A stretch of DNA of 64,000 nt, from positions 310,001 through 374,000 of the forward strand of contig NZ_JAAGVZ010000002.1 in assembly GCF_010882125.1 (NCBI RefSeq), written 5' to 3'. Below, piece after piece: positions 35,817 through 44,266 of this stretch. This stretch comes from Peribacillus alkalitolerans. GTDB lineage: Bacteria; Bacillota; Bacilli; Bacillales; DSM-1321. How positions within the stretch are numbered: position 1 is the first letter of the stretch; every line of letters begins with the position of its first letter. The translations under genes were made by a program, and so were the position numbers. The notes under the pieces are model-generated. The model saw nothing but the letters and a program-made list of their open reading frames with translations. It searched no databases and had not been told where the DNA came from.

Positions 35817-35849
35817 CTAATTTTAAGACCATTTTTATACGACCCACTT

Positions 35850-36992
35850 TTATTGATAAACTGTATTGGATTGGGTGAAGACTAGTTTTTCTATACGTAA
35901 GGATTCAAGTACCTTCCTGTTGATCTCATAACCAATTCCTGGTTTAGTAGGAACAGTTATCACACCATTGTTTACGAGTACTTCGGGGTCAATGATATCT
36001 CTTTCCCAATATCGGGATGAACCAGCTGTATCACCTGGTAAATTGAACTGTGGTAAAGTGGTTATGGCAATATTATGTGCACGGCCAACCCCAGCTTCTA
36101 GCATTCCACCACACCAGACAGAAACGCCATGTTCAGCACAATAATCGTGGATTCTCTTGGATTCTGTAATTCCACCCACTCTACCAATCTTAATATTAAT
36201 AATTTTGCAACTGCCTAATTCAATTGCTTTTCTAGCATCTTCAAAGGAATGGATGCTTTCATCTAAACAAATGGGGGTTGATAGTTCTCTCTGCAATTTG
36301 GCATGATCGATAATGTCATCGTGTTCAAGTGGCTGTTCGATCATCATGAGGTCCAGTTCATCCAGCTTTTTCAATGTTTCAATGTCCTTTAGCGTATAAG
36401 CAGAATTCGCATCGGCCATCAGTAATGTATCAGGAAACTGTTTTCTGACTTCTTTTAACATTTGATAATCAGAGCCTGGCTTAATTTTTATTTTCAATCG
36501 CTTATAGCCTTCTCTTATAAACCCTTCACAAGCATGAAGGAGATCTTTGACAGTAGGTTGAATGCCAATACTAATTCCTACATCTATTTGATGCTTGGTC
36601 CCACCAAGTGTTTTATATAGAGGACTCTGATTTCTTTTTGCAAATAAATCCCAAACAGCTCCTTCTAATGCTGATTTAGCCATGTTATTTCTTCTGATCG
36701 ATTGGAATCGTTTTGACACTTCGTCAGGATGCTGAATCTGTGACTCAAATAGGAGAGGAATTAAAAACTTTTCCATCATATGTTTGTTCGTTTCTACGGT
36801 TTCCTCACTATACCAAGGGCTTGAAAAGGCGGCGGATTCACCAAATCCGATGCAACCGGAATCATCCTCCATCTCAATTACAAAAAATTCTTTTTCTTGA
36901 AAGGTCCCAAAGCTCGTGGCGAACGGATGCTTCAACTGCATGATTAATCGGTGAAGGGTGACTCTACGAATCGAAAAACTTCTATTTGTCAC
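35850..36992 (-). CDS. N-succinylamino acid racemase / OSBS family (enolase superfamily)
   Basis: 380 aa. Enolase-superfamily barrel of the MenC/NSAR group. The first catalytic Lys pair sits in RLKIKIKPG near residue 170, metal ligands in [17 protein letters not shown] and CLDES, and the second catalytic Lys in NIKIGRVGG near 270. The chemistry is 1,1-proton transfer (racemisation of N-succinyl amino acids) or o-succinylbenzoate formation. Co-transcription with a GNAT acyltransferase and an M20 deacylase, with no other men genes nearby, favours NSAR. Start is GTG with GGGGGA upstream. Last gene of its operon. Confidence 0.88.
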   Translation of the reverse strand: MTNRSFSIRRVTLHRLIMQLKHPFATSFGTFQEKEFFVIEMEDDSGCIGFGESAAFSSPWYSEETVETNKHMMEKFLIPLLFESQIQHPDEVSKRFQSIRRNNMAKSALEGAVWDLFAKRNQSPLYKTLGGTKHQIDVGISIGIQPTVKDLLHACEGFIREGYKRLKIKIKPGSDYQMLKEVRKQFPDTLLMADANSAYTLKDIETLKKLDELDLMMIEQPLEHDDIIDHAKLQRELSTPICLDESIHSFEDARKAIELGSCKIINIKIGRVGGITESKRIHDYCAEHGVSVWCGGMLEAGVGRAHNIAITTLPQFNLPGDTAGSSRYWERDIIDPEVLVNNGVITVPTKPGIGYEINRKVLESLRIEKLVFTQSNTVYQ

Positions 36993-37030
36993 TTATTTTC
37001 CCCCTTTTCTACAATTCTAGGATTTCGGGC

Positions 37031-37882
37031 TTATTCTACAAAAAAATGTTTATAATGGAATTTTTCATAGGATTCCATCCGTTCTTTAAACTGCTTAGAA
37101 TTTTTTACAGATACACCTGCAATGATTGCATTCATGAGTGAAAAAACAGCTGGAGCCACATCTAGTGTGGATTTTTTCGGAAGATGTACCGTAAATAAAA
37201 CATCTACAAACTCACGGATCGGTGCAACCTCGGAATCTGTTATCCCTATGACAAATGCGCCATGCCTCTTTGCTTCCTTCGCCATATTAATAGTTTCTAG
37301 AGCATAACGATGAAAGGAAAAGGCAACAAATACGCTGTTCATGTCCATTTCTCGCATTCTTAAAATTAAGTCATCACTATCAGTTCGAAACAATCGAACA
37401 TTTCCACGGATTAATTCAAGAGTAAAGGTAAACCAATGAGCCATTGCATAAGAGGAACGGACACCTGCGACAAGAATCCGATTCGCAGCAACTAGCTGTT
37501 CTATGGCCCTTTGAAAATCTTCCGTTCTTAATCTTTCAACTGTTTGATTGATAACCTCTGCATCCTTTTGCATGATTTTCTTCGCAAAATCCTGATTCTT
37601 CTCGATCCCATTCTTCAAAGAATGGTATTCTACTAAGCTACTATTGTTATTTAATAAAAACTCTTGAATATCTTTTTGGAAGGAACTAAATCCACTATAA
37701 CCAAGTGCATGACAAAATCGGATGACAGTCGTTTCACTTACATGAATCTGGCCACCCACCTGCTCAGCAGAGTTCATCGCAAAAGCTTGAGGATTAGCTA
37801 AAAAATGTTTTGATACTTTTTTCACCCCTTTTGAAAATTGGCTATATTTTTCCTGGACATCCGTTTTTAGCGTATCTATCAT
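37031..37882 (-). CDS. RpiR/MurR-family transcriptional regulator
   Basis: 283 aa. N-terminal HTH_6 domain (~1-80: QVGGQIHVSETTVIRFCHAL), C-terminal SIS domain (~120-250: ILVAGVRSSYAMAHWFTFTL; VFVAFSFHRYALETI; GAFVIGITDSEVAP). RpiR proteins bind sugar-phosphate-like effectors; here the gene lies inside an amino-acid racemisation operon between the deacylase and the racemase and is the obvious local regulator. The ligand may be an acylated amino acid instead of a sugar phosphate; that is inference. RBS AGGAG. Confidence 0.9.
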   Translation of the reverse strand: MIDTLKTDVQEKYSQFSKGVKKVSKHFLANPQAFAMNSAEQVGGQIHVSETTVIRFCHALGYSGFSSFQKDIQEFLLNNNSSLVEYHSLKNGIEKNQDFAKKIMQKDAEVINQTVERLRTEDFQRAIEQLVAANRILVAGVRSSYAMAHWFTFTLELIRGNVRLFRTDSDDLILRMREMDMNSVFVAFSFHRYALETINMAKEAKRHGAFVIGITDSEVAPIREFVDVLFTVHLPKKSTLDVAPAVFSLMNAIIAGVSVKNSKQFKERMESYEKFHYKHFFVE

Positions 37883-37962
37883 ACTTTACTCCTGGGATAA
37901 ATTTTTGAAAGCTTCTCTTTATTTTTGATTTCTCCGAAACCTTAATACTACTCACCATTTTT

Positions 37963-39123
37963 TCACCTGCCTTGACTCCCTTTCTTTTCTCCGACCACTT
38001 TTGTAATGGCCGTGCTTACTATTTTCACTCCGTTAAGAAGAGAATCAAGGTTAAAGCTCATGTTCGGGTGGTGCAGCCCAGGTGCTAACCCAGTTCCAAG
38101 ACCGACCATTGTAGCCTGCATATTAGGATAGGATGCTTTATAAAAATGGAAATCCTCCCCACCTGGAGTGACTGGAGGTGGAACAAGCCCTTTTTCACCT
38201 AGCACATCTATGATTACCTCTTTTACAATCTCTTCAAAGTCAACACTACGTTCCGCTGCGACCATTGACGCAAAAGGTTTTAAACTAACCTCGGCATGAT
38301 TCATTGCACCAGCTGTTACTACAGCATGCTCGACCTTTTTGAGTAGTTCAGACATTATCTCATTTCGTTCAGCACGAACATCAATTCCGAATTCGGCATA
38401 ATCCGGTATCGTATTCAGATTGGCTCCTCCTGCCTTTATCATCGTTACCTTGGCAGAGGCTGAAACTGTGGGATCCATTTTTATCGCATTTACAGCTTGA
38501 ATAATAGACCCAATGGAATCCACCACATTGATTCCAAGATGAGGTCTGGCTGCATGTGCCTGGACTCCTTTTATTTCACCTCTTAATAAAGTTGTGGCCC
38601 CGTGATAAATACCAGGTGATGCTTTTCCATACTCCATTTCCTGAATCGGTCTCAAATGAATACCAAGCAGGTAATCAATGTCCTCTATCACGCCGTTTTC
38701 AATTAAGGCTAGGGCACCATTGCCTGTTTCTTCTGCTGGCTGGAAGATGAGCTTTATTAAGCCTTTAGGGGTAAAGCCAATTCTCTTCAAGCAAGTAATG
38801 GCAAGGAGCACGATGGTCATGTGGGCATCATGGCCACATGAATGATTGGCTTTCCATTCGCCATCAACAAGCTGATAGAGGGCATCCATATCCGCTCTAA
38901 TCCCAATCGTTGGACCATCATTGGGATCGCCCCAATATCCGATCACACCAGGGTGTGAATCAAATCGTTCCGTTGGGATTCCTATATTCATTAACTTAGA
39001 TATGATATATTTCGTTGTCTCTACTTCTTTCCAGCTAACTTCTGGATTACTATGTAAGTGATGGTAGGTAGATTTTATAAGATCTTCATGCTGATTTACC
39101 CACTCATTAATTGCCTTTATCAT
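37963..39123 (-). CDS. M20D amidohydrolase (N-acyl-L-amino acid deacylase)
   Basis: About 386 aa from the ATG at 39123, which has GGAGG six bases upstream; an earlier frame start at 39150 lacks this. Metal-binding and catalytic motifs in order: GIRADMDAL, NHSCGHDAHM, FQPAEETGNGA, YLLGIHLRP, TPGGEDFHFY, LAPGLHHPNMSF. Hydrolyses N-acyl amino acids; in this setting N-succinyl-L-amino acid desuccinylase is the best fit. It overlaps the end of the upstream GNAT gene by 17 nt, indicating coupled translation. Confidence 0.9.
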   Translation of the reverse strand: MIKAINEWVNQHEDLIKSTYHHLHSNPEVSWKEVETTKYIISKLMNIGIPTERFDSHPGVIGYWGDPNDGPTIGIRADMDALYQLVDGEWKANHSCGHDAHMTIVLLAITCLKRIGFTPKGLIKLIFQPAEETGNGALALIENGVIEDIDYLLGIHLRPIQEMEYGKASPGIYHGATTLLRGEIKGVQAHAARPHLGINVVDSIGSIIQAVNAIKMDPTVSASAKVTMIKAGGANLNTIPDYAEFGIDVRAERNEIMSELLKKVEHAVVTAGAMNHAEVSLKPFASMVAAERSVDFEEIVKEVIIDVLGEKGLVPPPVTPGGEDFHFYKASYPNMQATMVGLGTGLAPGLHHPNMSFNLDSLLNGVKIVSTAITKVVGEKKGSQGR

Positions 39124-39949
39124 GACTTTCCTCCAACCTTTTATTTTCAAGCATATAGTAATGAATGTAAGAATTAGATTTCTTCTGAACTCCGCTTATG
39201 ATAAATCCAGATAATAGGGCTTCATTTAAAACATTTCTCAATGCAAGTCTCCAGGCCCTTGCCGCATCAAGATTTGAATGTTTCACCAACTGGATATTTG
39301 ATGGTACAGAAACCAGATATCCTCTTTGCTGAGGATTGATTTTTTTCACTACTTCTGAAGGATATTCCCCATCAGTAGATAGTAGAATTTCATATTCATT
39401 TTCGAAAGGATCTGGGATCCCACCATCTATTGTTTTTTCTACCCGCCTGGAACAAAGATCCCACTCCACTAATAACCGATCCGATGGCAGCCCTTTATTC
39501 AGTTTATCTTGCATTTCTCCATAATACGAAGGTAGGTACGTTCGGGAATAGGCACCTAATTTACATAAATTAAAGAAACCATTCCTTATTTCTAGAGGAT
39601 CATATGTCCAAACGATTTTTTGATAACCATTTACAATTGCCCTTTCCCTTTGCTTAAGTTTTAATTGAAATCCTAATCCACCATTTTGATATTCAGGACG
39701 GACCCCAGTCATATGGGAAACTAAATAAGTCTCTCCATTTTTTAATCCAGCAAATCCGTAACTGAAACCTATTAATCTATCATTTAAATAGGCTCCTATA
39801 ATCAATCCCCCATGATGAATAGAGGCTACTAGCTGTGGAAGTGGCGACACAACATCCGCACTCCAAATCTCCGATTGAAGCAAAACGACTTCATTTATTT
39901 CCTCCAAAGCTTCAATCCGCCTATATGTGATGGAATCAGTCAGATTCAA
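39107..39949 (-). CDS. GNAT acyltransferase (amino acid N-succinyltransferase candidate)
   Basis: 280 aa. Acetyl-CoA-type binding region SHMTGVRPEYQNGGLGFQLK (motif A, Q-x-x-G-x-G/L) near residues 77-98; preceded by LIIGAYLNDRLIGFSYGFAG. The long C-terminal part (~150-280) is characteristic of the GNAT proteins linked to NSAR genes. Expected to succinylate D-amino acids as the first step of D-to-L conversion. Starts with TTG, with AAGGAGG eight bases upstream. First gene of the operon. Confidence 0.82.
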   Translation of the reverse strand: MNLTDSITYRRIEALEEINEVVLLQSEIWSADVVSPLPQLVASIHHGGLIIGAYLNDRLIGFSYGFAGLKNGETYLVSHMTGVRPEYQNGGLGFQLKLKQRERAIVNGYQKIVWTYDPLEIRNGFFNLCKLGAYSRTYLPSYYGEMQDKLNKGLPSDRLLVEWDLCSRRVEKTIDGGIPDPFENEYEILLSTDGEYPSEVVKKINPQQRGYLVSVPSNIQLVKHSNLDAARAWRLALRNVLNEALLSGFIISGVQKKSNSYIHYYMLENKRLEESHDKGN

Positions 39950-40441
39950 GGATCTTACCTCCTTACCTCTATAAAATAATTAAGGGACTCTTAGTTGGTT
40001 CATTAACGTGAAGAAACAGTTCATTTAAGTGCTAGATTTAAATAAGGTAGTGGTTACATATGAGGGATTTTATTCAATTACATAGTGAAAATAGTTACTA
40101 ATTGAAATGATCGTCAAATTCTAAAGCTTTTCCTTCATTATTAAATTTCCTGAAGTGTTTTCTTTTTCGTATTATATAATATTGATTAAACGGAAAACAA
40201 TATTAAAAGACTGTATTTTCTAAAAATTTAAACAAAACATTTCGACATATTTTAGGGCTAAAATGACATAGTACATATTCAAATTGGTTGATAAAAAGGT
40301 GCCTTTCAAAGGGAAAGTTAGATAACTAATACACTTGAAGTGGCTTGAATTCTTGTCTATACTGCATAAACAATAAAAAACGGCCAGAATCCTTATTCTG
40401 GCCGCTTTATTATGAAAAATCTTGAAGGTCGAAAACCCTTG
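39950..40441. other. Intergenic, 0.49 kb
   Basis: AT-rich promoter region of the racemase operon and the terminator of the PTS operon (40375-40408). No gene or clear operator recognised. Confidence 0.4.
40375..40408 (-). terminator. PTS operon terminator
   Basis: CGGCCAGAAT/ATTCTGGCCG stem with 4-nt loop; T tract on the minus strand. Located 34-67 bp after the IIB stop. Confidence 0.8.
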
Positions 40442-40747
40442 CTATTTCCTTACCATCCCCAAAGCCATATCAAGAACGGCTTCCCCATTCATGGTTCCAT
40501 AAAGAATAGAATCGATCACTGCTACTGGAATATTCTTTGGCTCCGCTTCTTTTTTTACTTCGTCCAATGCATACCTGGCCTGTGGTCCGAGAAGGACAAC
40601 ATCCGCCCCGTCCAGTTCATCATAGATCTCTGTTGCTGGCATTGCTAGAATAGTTGAATCAATTCCTCTTTGAGCAGCAACCTTTTCCATTCTGCTCACA
40701 AGCAAGCTGGTGGACATGCCGGCGAAGCAAACTAAAATGATTTTCAT
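40442..40747 (-). CDS. PTS lactose/cellobiose-family EIIB
   Basis: 101 aa. Phosphorylated Cys near the start in ILVCFAGMSTSLL, then the alpha/beta EIIB fold (VVLLGPQARYALDEVK). It receives phosphate from the EIIA encoded at 43.8 kb and passes it to the sugar held by the EIIC at 41.4 kb. Last gene of the operon; RBS GGAGGG. Confidence 0.9.
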   Translation of the reverse strand: MKIILVCFAGMSTSLLVSRMEKVAAQRGIDSTILAMPATEIYDELDGADVVLLGPQARYALDEVKKEAEPKNIPVAVIDSILYGTMNGEAVLDMALGMVRK

Positions 40748-40757
40748 TTAGTCCCTC

Positions 40758-41435
40758 CTATCCCTTTAAAAGCTTAAAGAGTTTGATCAGCAGTTCTTCA
40801 CTTATATCAGTGAAGGGAGAACTGTCATACCTCACAGCGGTCCCAAAATGATATTCAGGAGCCTCTGTTTCTTTCATGACTTGACTTGCATTTTCAAAAT
40901 TCAAGCCTCCTCCGACCAAAATTTTGATATGTCCGGATTCAGTGACCATATTTTTTAATGTCTCGGTATTTGAACTTAAATTGCCTTTCCCGCCTGATGT
41001 CAGAATCCTGTCAATTTCCTTATATCTTGAAAGAATTTTTACTCCCTCTACAGGATCATCAAGCTCATCTATGGCTCTATGGAAGGTTACCTCCATTCCT
41101 TCAGAGGCTTCAAGAAGTCTCTCAAGGTTCGTTTCACATATTTGTTTATGTTTATTGAGAGTGCCAATCACTACCCCATTGGCACCAAGCACTTTGGCCA
41201 TTTGAATATCCTGTTTCATAAGCTCAATCTCTTCACTGTTATATACGAAGGATTTCGAATGTGGTCGGATGATCACATTGACTGGAATGTTTACGGACTC
41301 TATTACCCGTTTGATGAGTCCATAGCTTGGGGTGAGTCCTCCCTCCGAGAGAGCACTCACAAGCTCAATCCTGTCTCCTCCATGTGCTTCAATCTTTTTT
41401 GCGTCATCGATCGTTGCTGCGATTAGTTCAATCAT
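40758..41435 (-). CDS. cutC: CutC family protein
   Basis: 225 aa TIM-barrel CutC family: GGDRIELVSALSEGGLTPS near residues 19-37, VIIRPHSKSFVYNSEEIE, GTLNKHKQI, VTFHRAIDEL, RILTSGGKGN. Originally linked to copper homeostasis, but the family is widely found in sugar operons and its enzymatic role is unsettled. Here it sits between PTS EIIC and EIIB, two bases after the EIIC stop, so a role in metabolising the imported glycan is more plausible than metal handling. RBS GGAGC overlaps the end of the EIIC gene. Confidence 0.88.
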   Translation of the reverse strand: MIELIAATIDDAKKIEAHGGDRIELVSALSEGGLTPSYGLIKRVIESVNIPVNVIIRPHSKSFVYNSEEIELMKQDIQMAKVLGANGVVIGTLNKHKQICETNLERLLEASEGMEVTFHRAIDELDDPVEGVKILSRYKEIDRILTSGGKGNLSSNTETLKNMVTESGHIKILVGGGLNFENASQVMKETEAPEYHFGTAVRYDSSPFTDISEELLIKLFKLLKG

Positions 41436-41437
41436 TA

Positions 41438-42784
41438 CTAAGCTCCTAAATTATTATTGGTATTCTTGCTATTACCAGTAGCTACACCTGATTCCTCCGC
41501 CACCTTTTTCTTATCCATCACTGCAATAAAAGGATACCAGATAAACATTACCACAAGTATATCGACCAATTGAAGGACTGCACCCGACCAATGACCAGTT
41601 ATAAGGAAGCCCTGAATAACAGGTGGTGTTGTCCATGGTATGATGACTCCTGTCGGACTAGCTACTAAGTTAAGTGCCATTGCCGTGTAATTAATGATGG
41701 TAATCACAATGGGTCCTAGTATTAACGGTATCATGCATATTGGGTTTAATACCACAGGCAAACCAAACATGATAGGTTCATTGATGTTAAATAACCCCGG
41801 AGCCAGAGACATCTTACCTAACTCCCTGTACTGCTTTGACTTAGACCTGTATATAAGCACGAACACTACAGCAAGGGTTGCACCCGCACCGCCAATCCAG
41901 ATCATATCAAAGAACTGCTCAGTGATGATATTTGGTGCACTTTTCCCAGCTTCAATCGCAGCAAGATTTTCGTCCTGAAGAGGTACCCAGAAAGGTCTCA
42001 TAATTCCGTTTACGATCGTTCCACCATTCAACCCCACACACCAGAGAAGACTGATTGCGAAGACGGTCCCAATGGCCCCAAAGAGATTATTCGCTACTAA
42101 ACTCTCCATAGGTACGGAAACAATCTGGTAAATAAATTCATGGATATATTGGTAGTCTGTCTGTAGGAATAATAATCTAACTAGAAGCATTGCCACAATG
42201 ATGATAAAGCCCGGCACCAGTGCGGAAAATGCCCTGGATACCGCTGGTGGAACACCATCCGGCATTTTGATGGTGATTCCTTTTTTAATAAAATAATTAA
42301 AAATTTCAGTGACCACAAGCGCTGTGATGATCGCAACAAGAATTCCATTTGTACCGTACCAGCCACCAACCGTGATAACCTTTTCAACAACATGAGCTGT
42401 TCCATTTATATCTATAGAAGTTGTAATTGGAGTTAAGAGTACAAAGGAACTGATTCCAAGCATTGCAGCAGATAATGCGTCAACCCTGTAGGATTGTGCA
42501 AGCTTGTAGGATATCGCTGCCACTATAAAAAGGGACATGATATCATACGTAACCCTCTTTGGAAGAATGATAAATTGATTAAAAAATTCCCCAAAAAGTT
42601 TGACCTGTAGTTCTTGCCATCCTGGTGCAGGGAAATCTTGAATAATGATAAAGATTGAACCGATTATTAAGAATGGTATAAACGTAATAAATCCATCTCG
42701 GATTGCCGCAAGATGCCTTTGACCTGCCATCTTAGATGCAAAAGGTAAAAGTTTGGTCTCAAGGAATTTTTGAATTTTCTCCAT
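41438..42784 (-). CDS. PTS lactose/cellobiose-family EIIC
   Basis: 448 aa from the ATG at 42784 (GGGG eight bases upstream; the earlier in-frame start at 42820 lacks an RBS). Ten or so membrane helices; N-terminal LPFASKMAGQRHLAAIRDGFITFIPF, and the substrate-site region GLNGGTIVNGIMRPFW and FNINEPIMFGLPVVLNP are typical of CelB/ChbC-type EIIC. Imports and phosphorylates a beta-linked disaccharide or GlcNAc conjugate. Confidence 0.92.
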   Translation of the reverse strand: MEKIQKFLETKLLPFASKMAGQRHLAAIRDGFITFIPFLIIGSIFIIIQDFPAPGWQELQVKLFGEFFNQFIILPKRVTYDIMSLFIVAAISYKLAQSYRVDALSAAMLGISSFVLLTPITTSIDINGTAHVVEKVITVGGWYGTNGILVAIITALVVTEIFNYFIKKGITIKMPDGVPPAVSRAFSALVPGFIIIVAMLLVRLLFLQTDYQYIHEFIYQIVSVPMESLVANNLFGAIGTVFAISLLWCVGLNGGTIVNGIMRPFWVPLQDENLAAIEAGKSAPNIITEQFFDMIWIGGAGATLAVVFVLIYRSKSKQYRELGKMSLAPGLFNINEPIMFGLPVVLNPICMIPLILGPIVITIINYTAMALNLVASPTGVIIPWTTPPVIQGFLITGHWSGAVLQLVDILVVMFIWYPFIAVMDKKKVAEESGVATGNSKNTNNNLGA

Positions 42785-42826
42785 AATCTTAACCCCTTTG
42801 TTTAATAAATAATGGACCATTCTTCC

Positions 42827-43777
42827 TTACTCAACAGGACTTGAAATCCTTTTTCGATAGGCTTCAAGCCATTCCTCCGATGCCTTTTGGTAAATGGTCG
42901 TTTCCCCTTTTGGATAGGCAACGTACACAGTTGGCCTGTCTACATCCGTGGCCACCACGAAGGAAAATTCTATATTCGTGCCTACTCCCCATTCCCTATT
43001 GTTATTCATTGCAATAACCGACATAGCACCTGCTTTTCCGTTTCTCTTCATGAGATAGTTAGTAAACTCGTAAACAGCACTCTCAGCTGCAACCTGTGGA
43101 TTCATCCCCCCCTTCATAAGCCTAACAATTTCATAGGATAAACAACCTTTCATAATATCCTCTCCAAGCCCTGTTGCCGAGGCTCCTCCTATGCTGCTAT
43201 CAACGTAGAAGCCTGATCCTGATAAAGGTGAATCTCCCACTCTTCCTCTCCTTTTCATAAACAATCCGCTTGTCGATGTAGCCGTTGCCATATGCCCCTT
43301 TACATCAAGAGAGACCATCCCCACGGTATCATGACCATCGTAAGGACTTAGATTTTTCTCCCTAATCTCTCTTACACGTTTTTCCCAAAGCTTACGTGCC
43401 CTTTCGGTAAGCATGTTCCTTCTTTCAAATCCATTTTTAAGTGCATATTCCTCTGCCCCATTGCCCACCATGAACACATTAAATCTTTCTTGGCTTAGCT
43501 TCCTTGCGATGGATATAGGATTTTTAAAATCTTTTATTCCTGCCACCGCCCCTATTGAAAGTGTTTCACCATCCATAAAAGCGGCGTCCAGTTCTACCTC
43601 GCAATGTTCATTCGGAAGTCCACCATATCCCACCGATTTATAAAGGGGATAATCCTCTACCATTCCAACTGCAGTCTCCACTGCATCGCTAGAACTGCCG
43701 CCTTCCTTGAGCATTTCGGAAGCTGCTTCCACCCCTTCAAGAGCCATACGCCAAGTTGCTATCATTCCCCACTTCAC
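42827..43777 (-). CDS. Glycosylasparaginase (N4-(beta-N-acetylglucosaminyl)-L-asparaginase family)
   Basis: About 316 aa, Ntn-hydrolase. N-terminal half with ATWRMALEGVEAASEMLKEG and GYGGLPNE; autocleavage before the catalytic Thr in GHDTVGMVSLD near residue 168; SGLFMKRRGRVGDSPLSGSG and GGASATGLGE typical of the beta-chain substrate site. Cleaves the bond between GlcNAc and asparagine from degraded N-glycoproteins. I prefer the GTG at 43777, with GGAGG seven bases before it; the ATG at 43783 is only 1-2 bases from the RBS. Lies between PTS EIIA and EIIC genes, so it likely acts on the imported, possibly phosphorylated substrate. Confidence 0.9.
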   Translation of the reverse strand: MKWGMIATWRMALEGVEAASEMLKEGGSSSDAVETAVGMVEDYPLYKSVGYGGLPNEHCEVELDAAFMDGETLSIGAVAGIKDFKNPISIARKLSQERFNVFMVGNGAEEYALKNGFERRNMLTERARKLWEKRVREIREKNLSPYDGHDTVGMVSLDVKGHMATATSTSGLFMKRRGRVGDSPLSGSGFYVDSSIGGASATGLGEDIMKGCLSYEIVRLMKGGMNPQVAAESAVYEFTNYLMKRNGKAGAMSVIAMNNNREWGVGTNIEFSFVVATDVDRPTVYVAYPKGETTIYQKASEEWLEAYRKRISSPVE

Positions 43778-43806
43778 ATTCATCCCTCCAACTTGATTAG
43801 AGAGCC

Positions 43807-44115
43807 CTAACCAATTTTTTTATATAAACTCAGCATTTCACTGATTAAGGTTTGAGCCAATAATGCATTCATCATATGATCCTGTGCGTGAACCATCATG
43901 ATGGAGTATTCGGATTTTTCTCCCCTTGCTTCTTTGACAATCAATTCGGTTTGGGCTTTATGTGCTTTTGAAAGTAATGCACTCGCATCTTTCATGAGCT
44001 GATCTGCTTCAGAAAAATTCCCTTCTCTTCCAAATTGAAGCGCTTTCATCATTGTCGATAGAGCATCTCCTGAGGATGAAATAATTTGAAATGCAATTTG
44101 TTCGATTTCTACCAC
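43807..44115 (-). CDS. PTS lactose/cellobiose-family EIIA
   Basis: About 102 aa, three-helix EIIA: VEIEQIAFQIISSSGDALS; phosphorylated His in MMVHAQDHMMNALL near the C-terminus. Two GTG codons (44124, 44115) can start it; the second has AAGGTG six bases upstream and gives the usual family N-terminus. First structural gene after the regulator; about 30 nt before glycosylasparaginase. Confidence 0.88.
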   Translation of the reverse strand: MVEIEQIAFQIISSSGDALSTMMKALQFGREGNFSEADQLMKDASALLSKAHKAQTELIVKEARGEKSEYSIMMVHAQDHMMNALLAQTLISEMLSLYKKIG

Positions 44116-44237
44116 TCGCTTCACCTTCCCGCTGTTTAATAAATTTTGGTTATCTGTATTATAGTTTTCTAGACTCTAACTTCTCCAATAATCTTTTTCC
44201 TAATTGCTTGGAAAAATTTTATATATAAAATTCAAAT

Positions 44238-44262
44238 AAAAAATCCCGCATTATAGCGGGAT
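44238..44262 (-). terminator. Terminator of the PRD regulator gene
   Basis: ATCCCGC/GCGGGAT stem with 6-nt loop; TTTTTTA on the minus strand, directly after the regulator stop at 44267. The PTS genes downstream therefore need read-through or their own promoter in 44125-44237. Confidence 0.75.
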
Positions 44263-44266
44263 GTAA

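Noticed and set aside
41079-41426. 115-codon plus frame within cutC
   Set aside because: Shadow of the well-supported cutC gene.
40758-41435. CutC as evidence for a copper-resistance locus
   Set aside because: No copper transporters or chaperones nearby; it is embedded in a PTS operon.
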